From contig OZ037768.1 in NCBI GenBank assembly GCA_964035545.1, positions 6,627,241 to 6,687,240 of the forward strand: 60,000 nt of DNA, in the 5' to 3' direction. Positions 49,201-60,000 of this stretch are shown here, piece after piece. Made by a program: the position numbers and the translations under genes. A model generated the notes under the pieces. The model saw only the letters and a list, made by a program, of their open reading frames with translations. It did no database searches and had not been told where the DNA came from. Position 1 is the stretch's first letter. Every line of letters starts with the position of its first letter. The stretch comes from Bugula neritina (Eukaryota; Bryozoa; Gymnolaemata; Cheilostomatida; Bugulidae).

Positions 49201-52200
49201 CCTACTTTGGCATGAGGGGCAATTCCAACCCCACAATAGTTATTGTTAGCCACCATAGCAATAACGCCAGCACATCTTGTTCCATGGCTAAACAAATCGC
49301 TTATCAAATCATTTGAGTGAAAAAAAAGTTTTCAGATGCACATTGATCATAAAAAGTGAAAAACTTGTAAGCTAGCAGAGACAGAGCTGTGAAAAATTAA
49401 AAACCCAAAATACTGTGACATTATTGAAAATTTGGTACCGTTCCAAAAGTTTCAGGAAATTTGTGATTAATGATAGGTGGGCAGTTAAATTAGTCAAGAA
49501 TTATGATCCAGGTATGATTTATCTAAATTTATAACTTATAAATATATATTTTTGGTAAAATAGCTGTCAACCTGGCATTTTATCTAGAGTCACAATTTTG
49601 GTGAGTTCAGACGAGTCAATTAGATATGACCTTAAACTGATTAACATATTTTGCATAAAATATAGCAAAATGAGACAAAAATTCACTAAATACTTACAAA
49701 TTGATAGAATATTAAAAATAAATTAGTCACATTTATTAAAATTTATTTGCATTATGCTTGTGCTGTATATACCTGTTTTCATTAGTGAAATCGTACCGAG
49801 GGAATGGGTCATCATCGTCATCATTTAGGTCATAGCTGGCTTCAGGTGACTACAGGTAAACACATCGCAAATGTAGAATATAGAATATATTATTAGAAAA
49901 ACATTTCTAGAAAAGCATTCAATTAGAGTTTCTTATATATCAAGTATATAACTAACAGTCAATTTAAAATAAACTTGCAAATATATTATTCAATTCCAGC
50001 CATAAATGTTTTAGATGACCTAATGCTAAAAAGTAAAATATAAAAGAAATTCTGGCAATATGCTTAATAAATAAATAAAAGAAAGATCTTATTTGAAGTG
50101 AGAAAAAGCATTTGAAATACAGATGTATTAACTTAGTTTAGCTTCTCTACATACCGGAGTTATTAACAACCTAACCTACTCCTGGAAATTATGACAAATC
50201 TTTCAGTGTAACTTGGCACCAAAAGTATTGACGCTAGTGTCAACAGTCTACGAGTTTATCGCTAAATTCTGAGTTTCGAGTGCGGAAAAGGGCTGGGCTT
50301 GCATATTTTAGCAAGAAATACAAAGAGTAATTTATAAACCATTTTACACTAGATTTATAACAAATACTCTAGAATCTAGAGAATGTCACACTACTTCAAA
50401 AACAATGTCTGTAAAACATAAATTGCAATACGAAATATATAAAGTATGCAAAATTACAAAATATGCTGTATTACTTTTAGTTCAAAATTAGTAACATCAT
50501 TTTGTAACTATGCATTGTTTAGAACTAAAATACTTGTAACATGATATTTACCGGTAAAATGAGTTTTCTATTTCATAACACCAAAAGCAGAGCTTACATA
50601 GTTTTCTTGTATGTCAGTGTGATTCCACTCTAGTCCGTCATCTAGAATACTAACCACCACCCCCTTTCCAGTGTACCCTTTCTGCCATGCTGGTAGAACT
50701 CCCAGATCAGTTTTGACTGATTTTCTATCACCAGGAGGCGTCTTGGCACGATCTACCTAAAATCACAAAGTTTATTCTTAAGATAAACCTGCAGGGAAAG
50801 TACAGAAAGTTTAATCATAATTCCAACCTGATAAGATAGAAAGTACCGGCACAAATGCGAGACATAATATTAGCTAACAATGTGTAAAATATCCTACAAC
50901 AAGAGTATAAAAGCAAGTCACCATTGCTATTCAGTTATACTATCGTTGGCAAAACCAATTTACTAGTTTATTTATTGAGAAACTCAAAATTTGTACGAAT
51001 TTAAATAAAATTAATTTCAACAATCTCACAATTACTTTTATTTGAATAACCTATTTATAATTATTTAATATCAACTGTTGCAAATAAAAAGTGTAACAGG
51101 TACAATAAAATCAATAAACTGATATTACATGATAATTGTAAGCTCACCATGTACCAGTCCTGGAGAGAATTGTTCCACATGGGATCATTAAATGAATGTG
51201 CTAAGATAGTATAAGCTTTCACTTCATTAGCTCTATCAGCCACTGTCAACTGTTTTGATAAAGTGCCTCTTTTCTCTCTTATTCTAGCAAACTGTTGTTC
51301 ACTCCATACCACCTGCATTGAAATATGTATAGAATAACACGTAACATCTGCATTAAATAAAAATAGAATACAAAGTAACATCTGCTTTAAATAAATATAG
51401 AATACAGAGTAAATTATTTATTATAAATTAGCTGCATTAAATAGAACGCAGCATTTTTTATTATAAACTTATTTAGTTATCATAAGATGGCTAAAAAGTG
51501 TGTAGTCAAAACTGTGTGTTCTGTTACAAAACATCTCATTTTATGGCAAAATGATCATTATACACTATCATTTTAGTTTTATTTATAATCAGGCTGATAG
51601 TCTATATAACACATTTAGCCAAAGCAAAAAAGGGTTTCTAAAAAAAATCTCAAAAATACCGTTGACTAGCAACTGATTTACAATTAGTAGAGTGAGAACC
51701 ATGGGTTACCTTAGGGTGGTCTGACAATCGGTTCGCATGAACATCAGCTCTTCTTTTATGTCTTTTGGGTACTTCTTTATGGTATAGCAAATAATGATTA
51801 TCAAGAGAGCCATGCTGAAAATATTACAAAATTAGAACTATATAAATAAAAATACAATTTTTATCATAAATTTCAATTTAAATATCAAATGCTTTCCTTA
51901 AATTATGCTAAAATAAATAGCAAGACACCAGCTACCAGAAATTTCAAACTAATCATGTAGATTCTAGATAGATTACATCACATTGATTTAGTGTTACATA
52001 TGCAAATTTATAATTAGCTACCAAATTAAGTAGAATCAAAAAGTTATCACTATATAGCCAATTGGAAGTAAAATCTTAGAACACTAAGAAATAAAAGCAT
52101 TATTTTTATGATAATAAAAAAATATTATTTAAATATAATAATAGTTAAAGGTGGTGACTAATTAATCTGGTAATTATTGCGGTGTGAAAAGAGACTATTT

Positions 52201-55200
52201 TTCTACAAATTTCAAGTTTTAAAGAATAATTATAACACAGCTGATAAAACCAATATAGATTTATTGCAAGATTAGCAAAAATCACCATGATAACTATAAC
52301 AAGCAAAATAACAAGTAAAATAATATCATAATCACAATATAGTTTCAAATTATGTTCAATGATTTTAAAAAGAGTTAAAGCTAACAAGACTCAAATTCAA
52401 ATTGAGTTAGTATATCAACAATTAACATGAGTATATGTCTGCAGAATCATCTACAACCTTTTTCTACTACTTAAGTACCAATTTCCAGCATCATGATCAT
52501 AATTTTAAAAAAATTACGATTCAATTTTTTATTATGATGACAGCCATAATGATAATCATAATGACAGTCAGCAAATCACCCATTAAGTGAAAAGTCAACG
52601 ATTCACTTAAAATTTAAGTAAGTATCTACGATCTATCTACTCTGCTTTCTACTCAATCTCAACAACAATCCCAATAGCAATCACAATGACAAATATTTTA
52701 GTATATATTTAATTTTAATAAATTAGTATCACTCTAGTCACTGGTGATGAGTATGACTATAACATTCACCATGAGTAATATACTATTACTATGAGTATGA
52801 TTATCACTACGATTATCGAGTTCGACTATCAGTATCACTATGAGTACCACAGTCACTATCAGTATGACTATCATATTCACTATCACTCTATCAGTATTAG
52901 TAAAACTATAAGCATCACATTCAGTTTCACCATGACTCAAGAGTATTACTATTAGTATTACTATTAGTATTAGTACGAGTACCACATTTTGATTTACTTT
53001 CAGTATCAGTATGAGTATGACTATTGCTACCAGTATGAGTATCTGTATAATCTTCATCTTGATTAACTCTAAGACTAAAGACTAATCATAATGATTAAGT
53101 GATAATGACCATGAGCAATGAGTTTAAGGCTTAACTTCAAAATCATAATGAGTTCATAATTCAAATTCAAATTGGTGCTAAAAGATTTCGAGCCCAAAGT
53201 AATACTAATTATGCAATATCAAAAATATAATTAAAGGTTTAAGATATCTATTACAAATTAAATTGTGATTAAAGTAAATATTAACCACTATGTGAATGAT
53301 AATTACAATTGACGTAGTTCTAATTGATGTAAATGTCGGATTTGTATTAAATTTACACGCAGCCGGAATTAGCGTGTTGAATCTCCCGCGCAAAACGTAA
53401 TCTTCGCCTCTATTGGATAAATTGCTACATTAAACAATTTGGATAATTTACTGTATTATAGTGTTCCATAACCATGATCTTTGCTACAGTAGAAAACAAC
53501 AAAGGCAAAGCAAAAATTTATATTAATCCTAAACATACATGAGTTCCAGGTCGAATGTGTGGTTTTTGTTGCATACCATATTAAAAATTCTAACCGGCTA
53601 CAAACAATTATGGAGTCAGTTTATATACAAGACTGTGACTTTTTTGATCTCAGGTTAAGAAACACAATCTTTACTTTCAATCTTTGTAATTTTTATTTGT
53701 TCAACTGTTTCACTGGCTATAGTTTAAATGAATCGGTGTTGATTGATATTAAAACTAATAGTATGTATGTCTTATTTAACTAGGTACTATATTACACACA
53801 GCAAGCAAGCAGGTTTTTTCATAGGTTAAAGAATTGAATTTAAGTTTTGAGAAATGCATTTCGCTCCAAATCAGGTTAAAATATATATTAAACTGCTTTG
53901 AATAGCTCATTAAAATTATTTAAATAGGAAGTCTACCATTTAAAGATGTTATAATAACAACTTTTAGAAAAAAATCTTCAATATTTGTTCAAAAAAGTAA
54001 GTTTACATGAAATAGGCTATGTGATTAAATTACTAAAAGTACTAATGCACTTAGTATCTTAAAGCAATCATCACTATCTCTATTTAACCTGCAAATTGCA
54101 TTATAGTATAGTATATATCTGCTGTGACCACATTAAAAAATAAACAGCTCTCAGAAGCATATATTGGCTAATACATTAGATCATACAATTTAAATATATT
54201 CTAGTACATGTGTGTAATCTCATAGAATTGCATGTACACAAAATTTTTGGATTTGAAGTTACTGGTTTTTTTAAGGCAGTATACCAACTTTTTCTCCAAA
54301 AATTGCTATCACAAAAATGATAAATTTTATGCAAAATAAATTATTTGTTAGCATCTTGTCAGTGTTGTGGGTTACTCTGATCTGTGATACAGATTAGAGT
54401 GCATTTGAGTACATGATAATTAGGCAGCATTTGGGTTGGAACATCACATTAGGCGATATGATAATGTAGAACCACAATCTGACTGACTACGAAGGTGCGC
54501 CACCTAGTCTAAGTAACGTAAACATCTAATAAACATAAGCGTGATAAAAAGCTACAAGGTATACCTCTCCTATCAAATGTATCACTTATGGCAGCAAAAT
54601 GATCATAAATTATTAAGCTTGTATTTCTTTATGAAATCAAAGCTTGCTCTTTAAGAAAACATGAAAATATATCTGTCCAAATTAATTAGCCTCAACTGAA
54701 CTATGCAGCCATCAGATGATTCTTCTGCACTTCGTGTCTGTGCACCTCAGTTCGTTTATCAATACCAAATTTTGTGCATTATATAAGCAGTTTTACAGTT
54801 TGATTTCTGGTTATTCCCCAGCTGTTCAAAATTGCATCATGTTGCCCATAAATTTGGTCAATTAATTTGTAGCTGGATTTTTATAATTTCTCATAAATTT
54901 GTAAAAAATATGAGAAACTGGAGCTGGACTAGGAACTATTTCAACAAGATTTATAAATTATAAAGCACCTTAAATATTAGTGTGAAAAATAGGTCAGATT
55001 TTGTTGTTACAAATTCATTAATTGTGTCAAAAAATTTATTATGTTGTTTGTTTTCGTTATTTTTGGTATTACAGGAAGAAGTTTGATTCACTAGTTTACC
55101 TCTTCTTTGTAAATAAAACCGAGTTCGTCGGCTACTCTACGAGCCTCAGTTGGACCACCTATAGTCTCTATGACAAACTCATTGACGTAGTGACCACCTG

Positions 55201-55267
55201 TTGTATCATGTAGACCTGCAACCATTCCTATCAGCATAATGGGAATAGCAATTCCGTTGGTTAACAT
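37718..55267 (-). CDS. PCSK1: Proprotein convertase of the PC1/3 (kexin/furin) family
   Basis: A calcium-dependent subtilisin-like protease of the regulated secretory pathway that cleaves prohormones at dibasic sites; 661 aa, 14 exons. Minus-strand exons: 55267-55100, 51814-51710, 51312-51148, 50756-50598, 49849-49773, 49287-49026, 48319-48107, 47808-47708, 44366-44250, 43598-43488, 42073-41925, 40677-40544, 38588-38436 and 37789-37718; phases agree. Signal peptide at 1-17. The prodomain ([14 protein letters not shown]) has an internal KRHKRR (73-78) and a main cleavage site REKR (about 103-106). Catalytic Asp185 (LDDG), His226 (SHGTRCAG), oxyanion Asn327 (ASGNGG), Ser400 (GTSAAAPQ). P domain: [33 protein letters not shown]. 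The end [13 protein letters not shown] looks like an amphipathic granule-sorting helix, with no transmembrane segment. [20 protein letters not shown] and FNDPMW favour PC1/3 over furin or PC2. The ATG lies one base after a splice acceptor, so a 5'-UTR exon lies upstream. Confidence 0.93.
43263..43306. repeat. 11-bp tandem repeat, 4 copies
   Basis: TTGTAATATAC is repeated four times in a convertase intron. Confidence 0.85.
46217..46319. repeat. (TA)n/(CA)n microsatellite ending in a palindrome
   Basis: A long TA run, a short ACACACAC, then CTATATTAATATGCAT (46284-46299) facing ATGCATATATTAATATAG (46302-46319). The palindrome is interrupted by a 2-base insertion. Confidence 0.85.
47601..47640. 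repeat. 20-bp direct duplication
   Basis: AATTAGTTATATTACTACGT occurs twice in tandem, in a convertase intron about 70 bp from the catalytic-Ser exon. Confidence 0.9.
52725..53070. repeat. Longest strong/weak-patterned array (SASTAT type)
   Basis: About 340 bp of hexamers such as CAGTAT, GAGTAT, GACTAT and CACTAT (clear at 53001-53024), with a TATTAC/TATTAG section near 52942-52975. It lies in convertase intron 1. The open frame across it is a repeat by-product. It is preceded by similar, weaker sequence from about 52490. Confidence 0.7.
53335..53430 (-). promoter_or_regulatory. Promoter-like CpG-rich patch in convertase intron 1
   Basis: On the minus strand a CCAAT box (ATCCAATAGAGG) is followed by TTACGTTTTGCGCGGGAGA, which contains an E2F-like TTTTGCGCGGGA. 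The CpG content contrasts with the surrounding AT-rich intron. It could be an internal promoter or a mobile-element fragment. Confidence 0.3.
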
Positions 55268-58200
55268 TCTGTAAGGAATAAAATAAGTTATTTCTTCCAA
55301 TTCAATCATAAACATTTAAAATGTTCACTCAATTTTCAGAACCTATTTTGTAATCATATGCTAATATTGATACTATAAATGCAAATAGCTGTGCTAGATG
55401 TTGCAAGAATATTTGTTTTTCTTCTAATATATCATTTCAAAACACTATAAACAAACATTTGCTACACAAAAGCATTAAAATTTCATTCCATCAAGAATCA
55501 AGTCTCTAGCAATATGTTAATATTCATGATGCAAAGTGTAATAGAAATTAATCAATTATTAAATGCAGACAGTTTTCATTAGTGATTGTCATATCGCAGT
55601 AATATTTCAATTCAGGGTGTAACTTACCTTGATAATATAGAATATCTATTTTAAGGAACTTGAGTAGTTTTAGTTAATCAAACTGACAAACCATATGCAC
55701 AGCATTCATGGTAAATAATCTGTCACCAAGAAGGACAGTGTATTTGAGCAGCTCTGAGATCAGTACAATGTGGGAGCCAGCATATTTTCTCACTGGCAGA
55801 GATAACACATGCTATGTCAAATTTGCCAACATATCAACTCAATAGTGAAATGATTGAAAGTGTCATGGTGAAACATTCCTACTATTTTACGTTATGAAAT
55901 GGTTAACAATAAGAGTGCTGATATTTTGATTCGGCTAGTAGTGTGTGAAACGTAATATAAAGGACTATGCAAACCAGTCAAGTTATTTTTATATCTTACT
56001 TTTGCTAATATTGCCATTATGTATGACAAATATTGAGAATAATTCTAAGCAAGTTATTGCAATAATTTATAGAATGATCTTTATATTGGTATATTTTTTA
56101 GTTGCCATACGTAATTTTTCTTGCAGACATATGAAAAAGTTTTTAAGCTTCCAATGCAGTTTTGCTTGAGACACATTTACTATTATGTTTATAACATTGA
56201 TGCTCGTAGATGCAGTTTGTCAAAGTAAATGATGTCACTGAGAAATACTTGGGGAGACATCAAGTATAGTAAAAAATTTGCAAAAATCTTCTATTCTGAA
56301 TAGCCTTGATTCTATACAATTTTGTTTCATCAGTTGGAGCGTCTGTCAGTATGTCCTGAATATGACTTTGTGTAATCTACACAAATCCTCTGCAGTCTGC
56401 TTTGCAGGCTGGTTAGGAAATCATTGATAATAGTATTCAGATCAGACAGTAGAATTGGTAGTTGAAAACTCTGCCCAAACCTAAAGGGAGTCCCCGGTGA
56501 AGTACCACACACAAGTTACTCAATGAAGTTATAGTGGCCACAGTAGTACAGCTAGGGACGATTTTAAACTAACAAAACTTCTGCATCAACTCTCGTCTTC
56601 CTAGGTTTTTCCCGAAGGAAAGGATTGTACATTGGAGTCTCCTCACATGAAGCACGCCATGGAGAAATGGTTGAATCAAGTTCACAGATATTGCGAGTTG
56701 GTACAGACCTGTGCTCTAGTTTCACAACTGGAAATAGTTATTAAAATATTTATTATGTATAATTATCATGCAAATGAATGAACAGATTTATTTTTATCTA
56801 GCTGGCTTGATACACAATGCCTCTACCAGTGCCAAAAACCAGCTATCTCTCAAGAGCCTCATAATTACAGAGCGATCAAACTACTCACATTGTTTGCACC
56901 ATTTCAGTGTTCACAAAAATGATCATTTGATGAAGTTAGGTGTTATGTTGATGAGCATGAATGCACATATCGGATTTCGTGATATACAACTGATACCACG
57001 TAACATAAATGGGTGGTTGAAGTCACTATTATTCTATGATACTCTCATTGTCATGTTATTTTCAGATAAAATCTAAATGTCTTCAATAAACCCTTTATGA
57101 GGAACAGTTATATCCTTTTACACACTCTCCATTTTACAAAATAACTTACAAATATGTAGATGAGATACTATTTCATCTCGTTTACTTTTGTCTGAGTAAA
57201 TACTAAATTTACACAATATTTTATGTACAATCATCATAGCAGTGTAATAATAACAATTTGTATAAAGACTGGTACATATGTATGCTTTGTTGGTGCAACA
57301 GCATTTTGTTTGTTAGTCAATTATAAGCATCACAAAATTAAAAGTTGAAGTTGTGTAAACTAAAAGGGCAGCATTTTGTTCAATGAAAGAGCTTATATTA
57401 GCTGTATGAGAGTGCTGGTAAGATATGCGATTAAAACAGCTAATTACAATGTGCAATATTATGTTGGCTTCCTCCTGAAATAGCCAAATAAATTGGCTTG
57501 GATATTTCTTTGTTGCATAAATCTTTACAGTCAGCTATTAAAAGTTATTTACTGGCACTTTTATAGGCTTCTCTATTGAGAATGTAGCAGTTGAGTTGAG
57601 AAGATTGAGCACATCTAGGTTTCACGTATTTATTAGTCTTATAAGATTATATCAAACGAATTGAATGGACATTTTACACCTTAGGAGTGAGACTTACAGC
57701 TAAGTACATTGTCGGTCTGTTTTATTTGCTTTAAATCACACTCAAAGCTGCACATAATTTCTACACCAGTGTGGTTGAATCTTTCTAACTGTGGGTAATA
57801 GGCTATTACGTTGAGGGGTTTCACAGGCAATGTATGCCAGCGAACTTTTGCCTATACCTGCTTTACTCCTATCCTACTTTTCACATGGTGCCGTTATACA
57901 CAAAACTCCAGAAAACTGTAAGAGATGTGAAATCAATCAACTTTCTTGGACATACTATCTCTGAAATGCAAAATGTGCGGATGGTCTGAAGTGTCAAATG
58001 ACCTAAATTTGCAAAACCTTCAAGCCATGCCACTTAATACAGAAGAATGTATTAGCGCCAATAGCTGTCTTGTCTCCAGGCATAAGCTGCATGTCTACGC
58101 TGAATTTATATTAACATGGAGATCTATTAGAGCACAGCTGTTACAAAACATTCATTTTAGACAGTTACAGGTGTAGACCCATCATGTTAACTTGTTAACT

Positions 58201-58930
58201 TGTAGTGTTTATTTAATTAATTTAACCTTTTGCAGTAACAATGTCTAAATCATTGTCTGCAGCATTATCACTTGTTCCCAGTGTACATAAACGCTAAAAA
58301 TACTCGGACCTATTGTTATCTACAGTATATGAAGAAAAGTAATAAAAAATAAAGCACAGCTATAAAGTTTTAATTGACAAATATTTTATTTGCATTCTAA
58401 CAACAGTGACAATCACAATAAATATTAACGTAGTGTATAGAAGTGATCAACATGCTTTAACAAAAATATAATTTGATAATAATACTTAGCCTAATACTTA
58501 ATACAATGTTTGAGATTATTGTTACAGGAGTTTGGGAATAAAAACCAAATAGTGAGTGAGATGGGCTTATAGTCAGTTGGTTCAACCATGCTTTCGTTAA
58601 CATTTGAATAAAATTTTTATACAGTGATATTCAAATAAAAACTAAAATAGCTCATACTTGTTATGTTGTACACAACATTAGTATAGATGAACAAAAATAT
58701 TTTTAACCAACTGCTTTTACTATAAATGGACTAGAACATTTGTTTTCAAGGAACTAAAAAACATATAATTTTCTAATACAATCACTCATCTACTGAATGT
58801 GTAACCTATTTGTAATGCTGCACAGATACCCAATATAAGTTCTGTACTGTACAATCTGGCAACATTACACTTCAATAAAAATATTGAACCAACAAAACTG
58901 AGCCAAAAATATATTACTTTCTTATAGGCA
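55268..58930. other. Intergenic or 5'-UTR region upstream of the convertase
   Basis: Both flanking genes are on the minus strand. It should hold the convertase promoter and a non-coding first exon, which I could not place. Open frames of 60-102 codons here show no recognisable domain. No clear repeats. Confidence 0.5.
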
Positions 58931-58936
58931 TTTATT
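58931..58936 (-). promoter_or_regulatory. Candidate polyadenylation signal of the T-box-like gene
   Basis: AATAAA on the minus strand, 86 bases past the stop at 59022. Confidence 0.5.
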
Positions 58937-59021
58937 GAATTTGTTATAATGATTGTCTGCAAAAATTATACTCAAGAGTTTGGCAATATTCAAAAATAAT
59001 CAAAATGATATTAATAGGAGA

Positions 59022-59596
59022 CTATACTTCCCCTTTGATTCTGGATAAAGTATTAAGTAAGTTTTTAATGTCTTCACTCGGATTATTTGAAGAACTTCTT
59101 GATAGTAATGATGCTGCCGCAGTAACTTGTGGTAAGGGAGTTGATGTTATAGGCAATGAGTATGGCGGGAATCGGTGAGCAGTCCTTGAGTAAATGCTTC
59201 CAGGTGGTAAAGTCACATTATTTTCTATTGCGCTGACTGCTGGAGAAAATCCTTGCCGTAATAGTTGACTAAATACAAATGGGTTCATGAGAGATGCTGC
59301 TGCCGCTGCTGCAGTGGCTGTTGGAGCCATTTCCATGGAGGGAAAGACACCCGGTGGGTAGTTTGGTTGCGACATGTAGCCGCTGGCCATTGCCGCTATA
59401 TTTCCAGTTGCGTGACAGAGATAGGAAAACATGGGATGATTGGCTGATGGGTGAATCACTGTCACATTTGGTGGCGAGTGTTTCTTTAGGGAAGATGTCA
59501 TGGACAAAGATTCTGTGGGGCTCATTGGCGGAGAACTCAGCAGTTTGTCAGGAGACTGTTGACCTTTTGCTATTTTTGGTCTACTGCATTCTGTAT
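59022..59596 (-). CDS. Last exon of a transcription factor, probably T-box 2/3 (omb) family (partial)
   Basis: 190 codons plus stop, opened by the acceptor TTGTTTAG at 59598-59597 in phase 1. Composition is that of a transcription-factor tail: Ser/Pro-rich (SSPPMSPTESL), Ala runs, Met/Pro-rich stretches. HRFPPYSLPITSTPLPQ resembles the conserved RxRFxPYxIPVT stretch in the C-terminal repression region of TBX2/TBX3, and the end EDIKNLLNTLSRIKG resembles their final helical motif. The DNA-binding domain is not in the window; upstream exons lie beyond 60000. Another Ser/Pro-rich factor remains possible. Confidence 0.5.
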
Positions 59597-60000
59597 CTAA
59601 ACAAAAAATATTAATTATGATTAATAAAAGGAACCACACACCTAACAAATCATTGTGAAGAAAGAATTGTGTATCCGTTAAATATTTGGTTAGTTAGTAG
59701 ACATGGGGAGACACGAACACTTGTAGGGGAGCCGATACATCTGGGACACTCTCTAATAGGTAACCACTTGCATTAAGTTTTATGTGAAACTTTATGAGTA
59801 AGCAGTGAGCTTTCCAGTGTCTTATTAGAACTAAAGCACCACTGGCTCGTAAACAATTAGGCCGACCTTCAGCCACCACAACCCTCTGTAATCTTAAAAT
59901 GTAATTGCTTGGTTTGTGGTCAAATAAAACATATCAAAACACCTCTTTATGATGTCCAAATAAAGAGGTATACACCACAAATAGTTGCTAAACTTGTTTG
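59597..60000. other. Intron of the T-box-like gene
   Basis: No further exon recognised; a 61-codon open frame at 59694-59879 has no known motif and no matching splice context. A perfect 10-bp inverted repeat ACCTCTTTAT / ATAAAGAGGT lies at 59941-59950 and 59960-59969. Confidence 0.45.

Noticed and set aside
37718-55267. Furin or PC7 as the identity of the convertase
   Set aside because: No transmembrane segment or Cys-rich region; [13 protein letters not shown] and FNDPMW motifs favour PC1/3.
56768-57076. 102-codon open frame upstream of the convertase
   Set aside because: No homology that I recognise, no upstream promoter or splice context; likely chance.
59694-59879. 61-codon open frame next to the T-box-like exon
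   Set aside because: Does not resemble T-box sequence and has no fitting splice sites.

Overview
This is animal nuclear DNA: AT-rich, with intron-containing genes, consensus GT-AG splice sites, tRNA-derived SINE-like elements, MITEs and many microsatellites. The gene set and the protein matches point to an invertebrate, most likely a spiralian such as a mollusc. That taxonomic call is inference; no rRNA or mitochondrial marker is present to settle it. I rebuilt gene models exon by exon from reading frames, splice sites and matching intron phases.

Layout, left to right. (1) 352-2812, minus: the 5' part of a voltage-gated calcium channel alpha-2/delta subunit, from signal peptide to the pre-VWA region; it runs off the left edge. 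(2) 2813-6510: a repeat-rich intergenic stretch. (3) 6514-10756, plus: DNAJC22, a membrane TM2/J-domain protein, complete in 4 coding exons. (4) 11247-14779, minus: an HPDL-like dioxygenase, complete in 5 exons, carrying a 379-codon low-complexity block inside its first exon. (5) 15312-18089, plus: adenylate kinase 2, complete in 4 exons, head to head with HPDL. (6) 18769-21213, plus: neuferricin/CYB5D2, complete in 4 exons. (7) 23229-36546, minus: a thrombospondin of 1153 residues in 23 exons. (8) 37718-55267, minus: a PC1/3-like proprotein convertase of 661 residues in 14 exons. (9) 59022-59596, minus: the last exon of a transcription factor, best matched to the T-box 2/3 C-terminus.

The genes do not form a pathway; they are ordinary metazoan neighbours. 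Three deal with secretion or the cell surface (alpha-2/delta, thrombospondin, convertase). Three are mitochondrial, membrane or metabolic (AK2, HPDL, CYB5D2).

The most unusual signal is a family of degenerate 3/6-bp arrays. Within them the units differ mainly by C<->G and A<->T swaps, so the strong/weak pattern is kept (for example SASTAT, WASTAT, STAAGA; S = C or G, W = A or T). They occur at about 3.7-4.4, 5.8-6.1, 14.2-14.5, 15.4-15.8, 19.1-19.4 and 52.7-53.1 kb. One is translated inside HPDL exon 1, one starts at the donor of CYB5D2 exon 1, and one contains a near-perfect 28-bp hairpin in AK2 intron 1. Because ACT and AGT are reverse complements, unit-level inversion by fold-back copying could explain the pattern. 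The HPDL block is flanked by in-frame GT and AG sites, and removing it restores the usual family length, so it may be an exitron.
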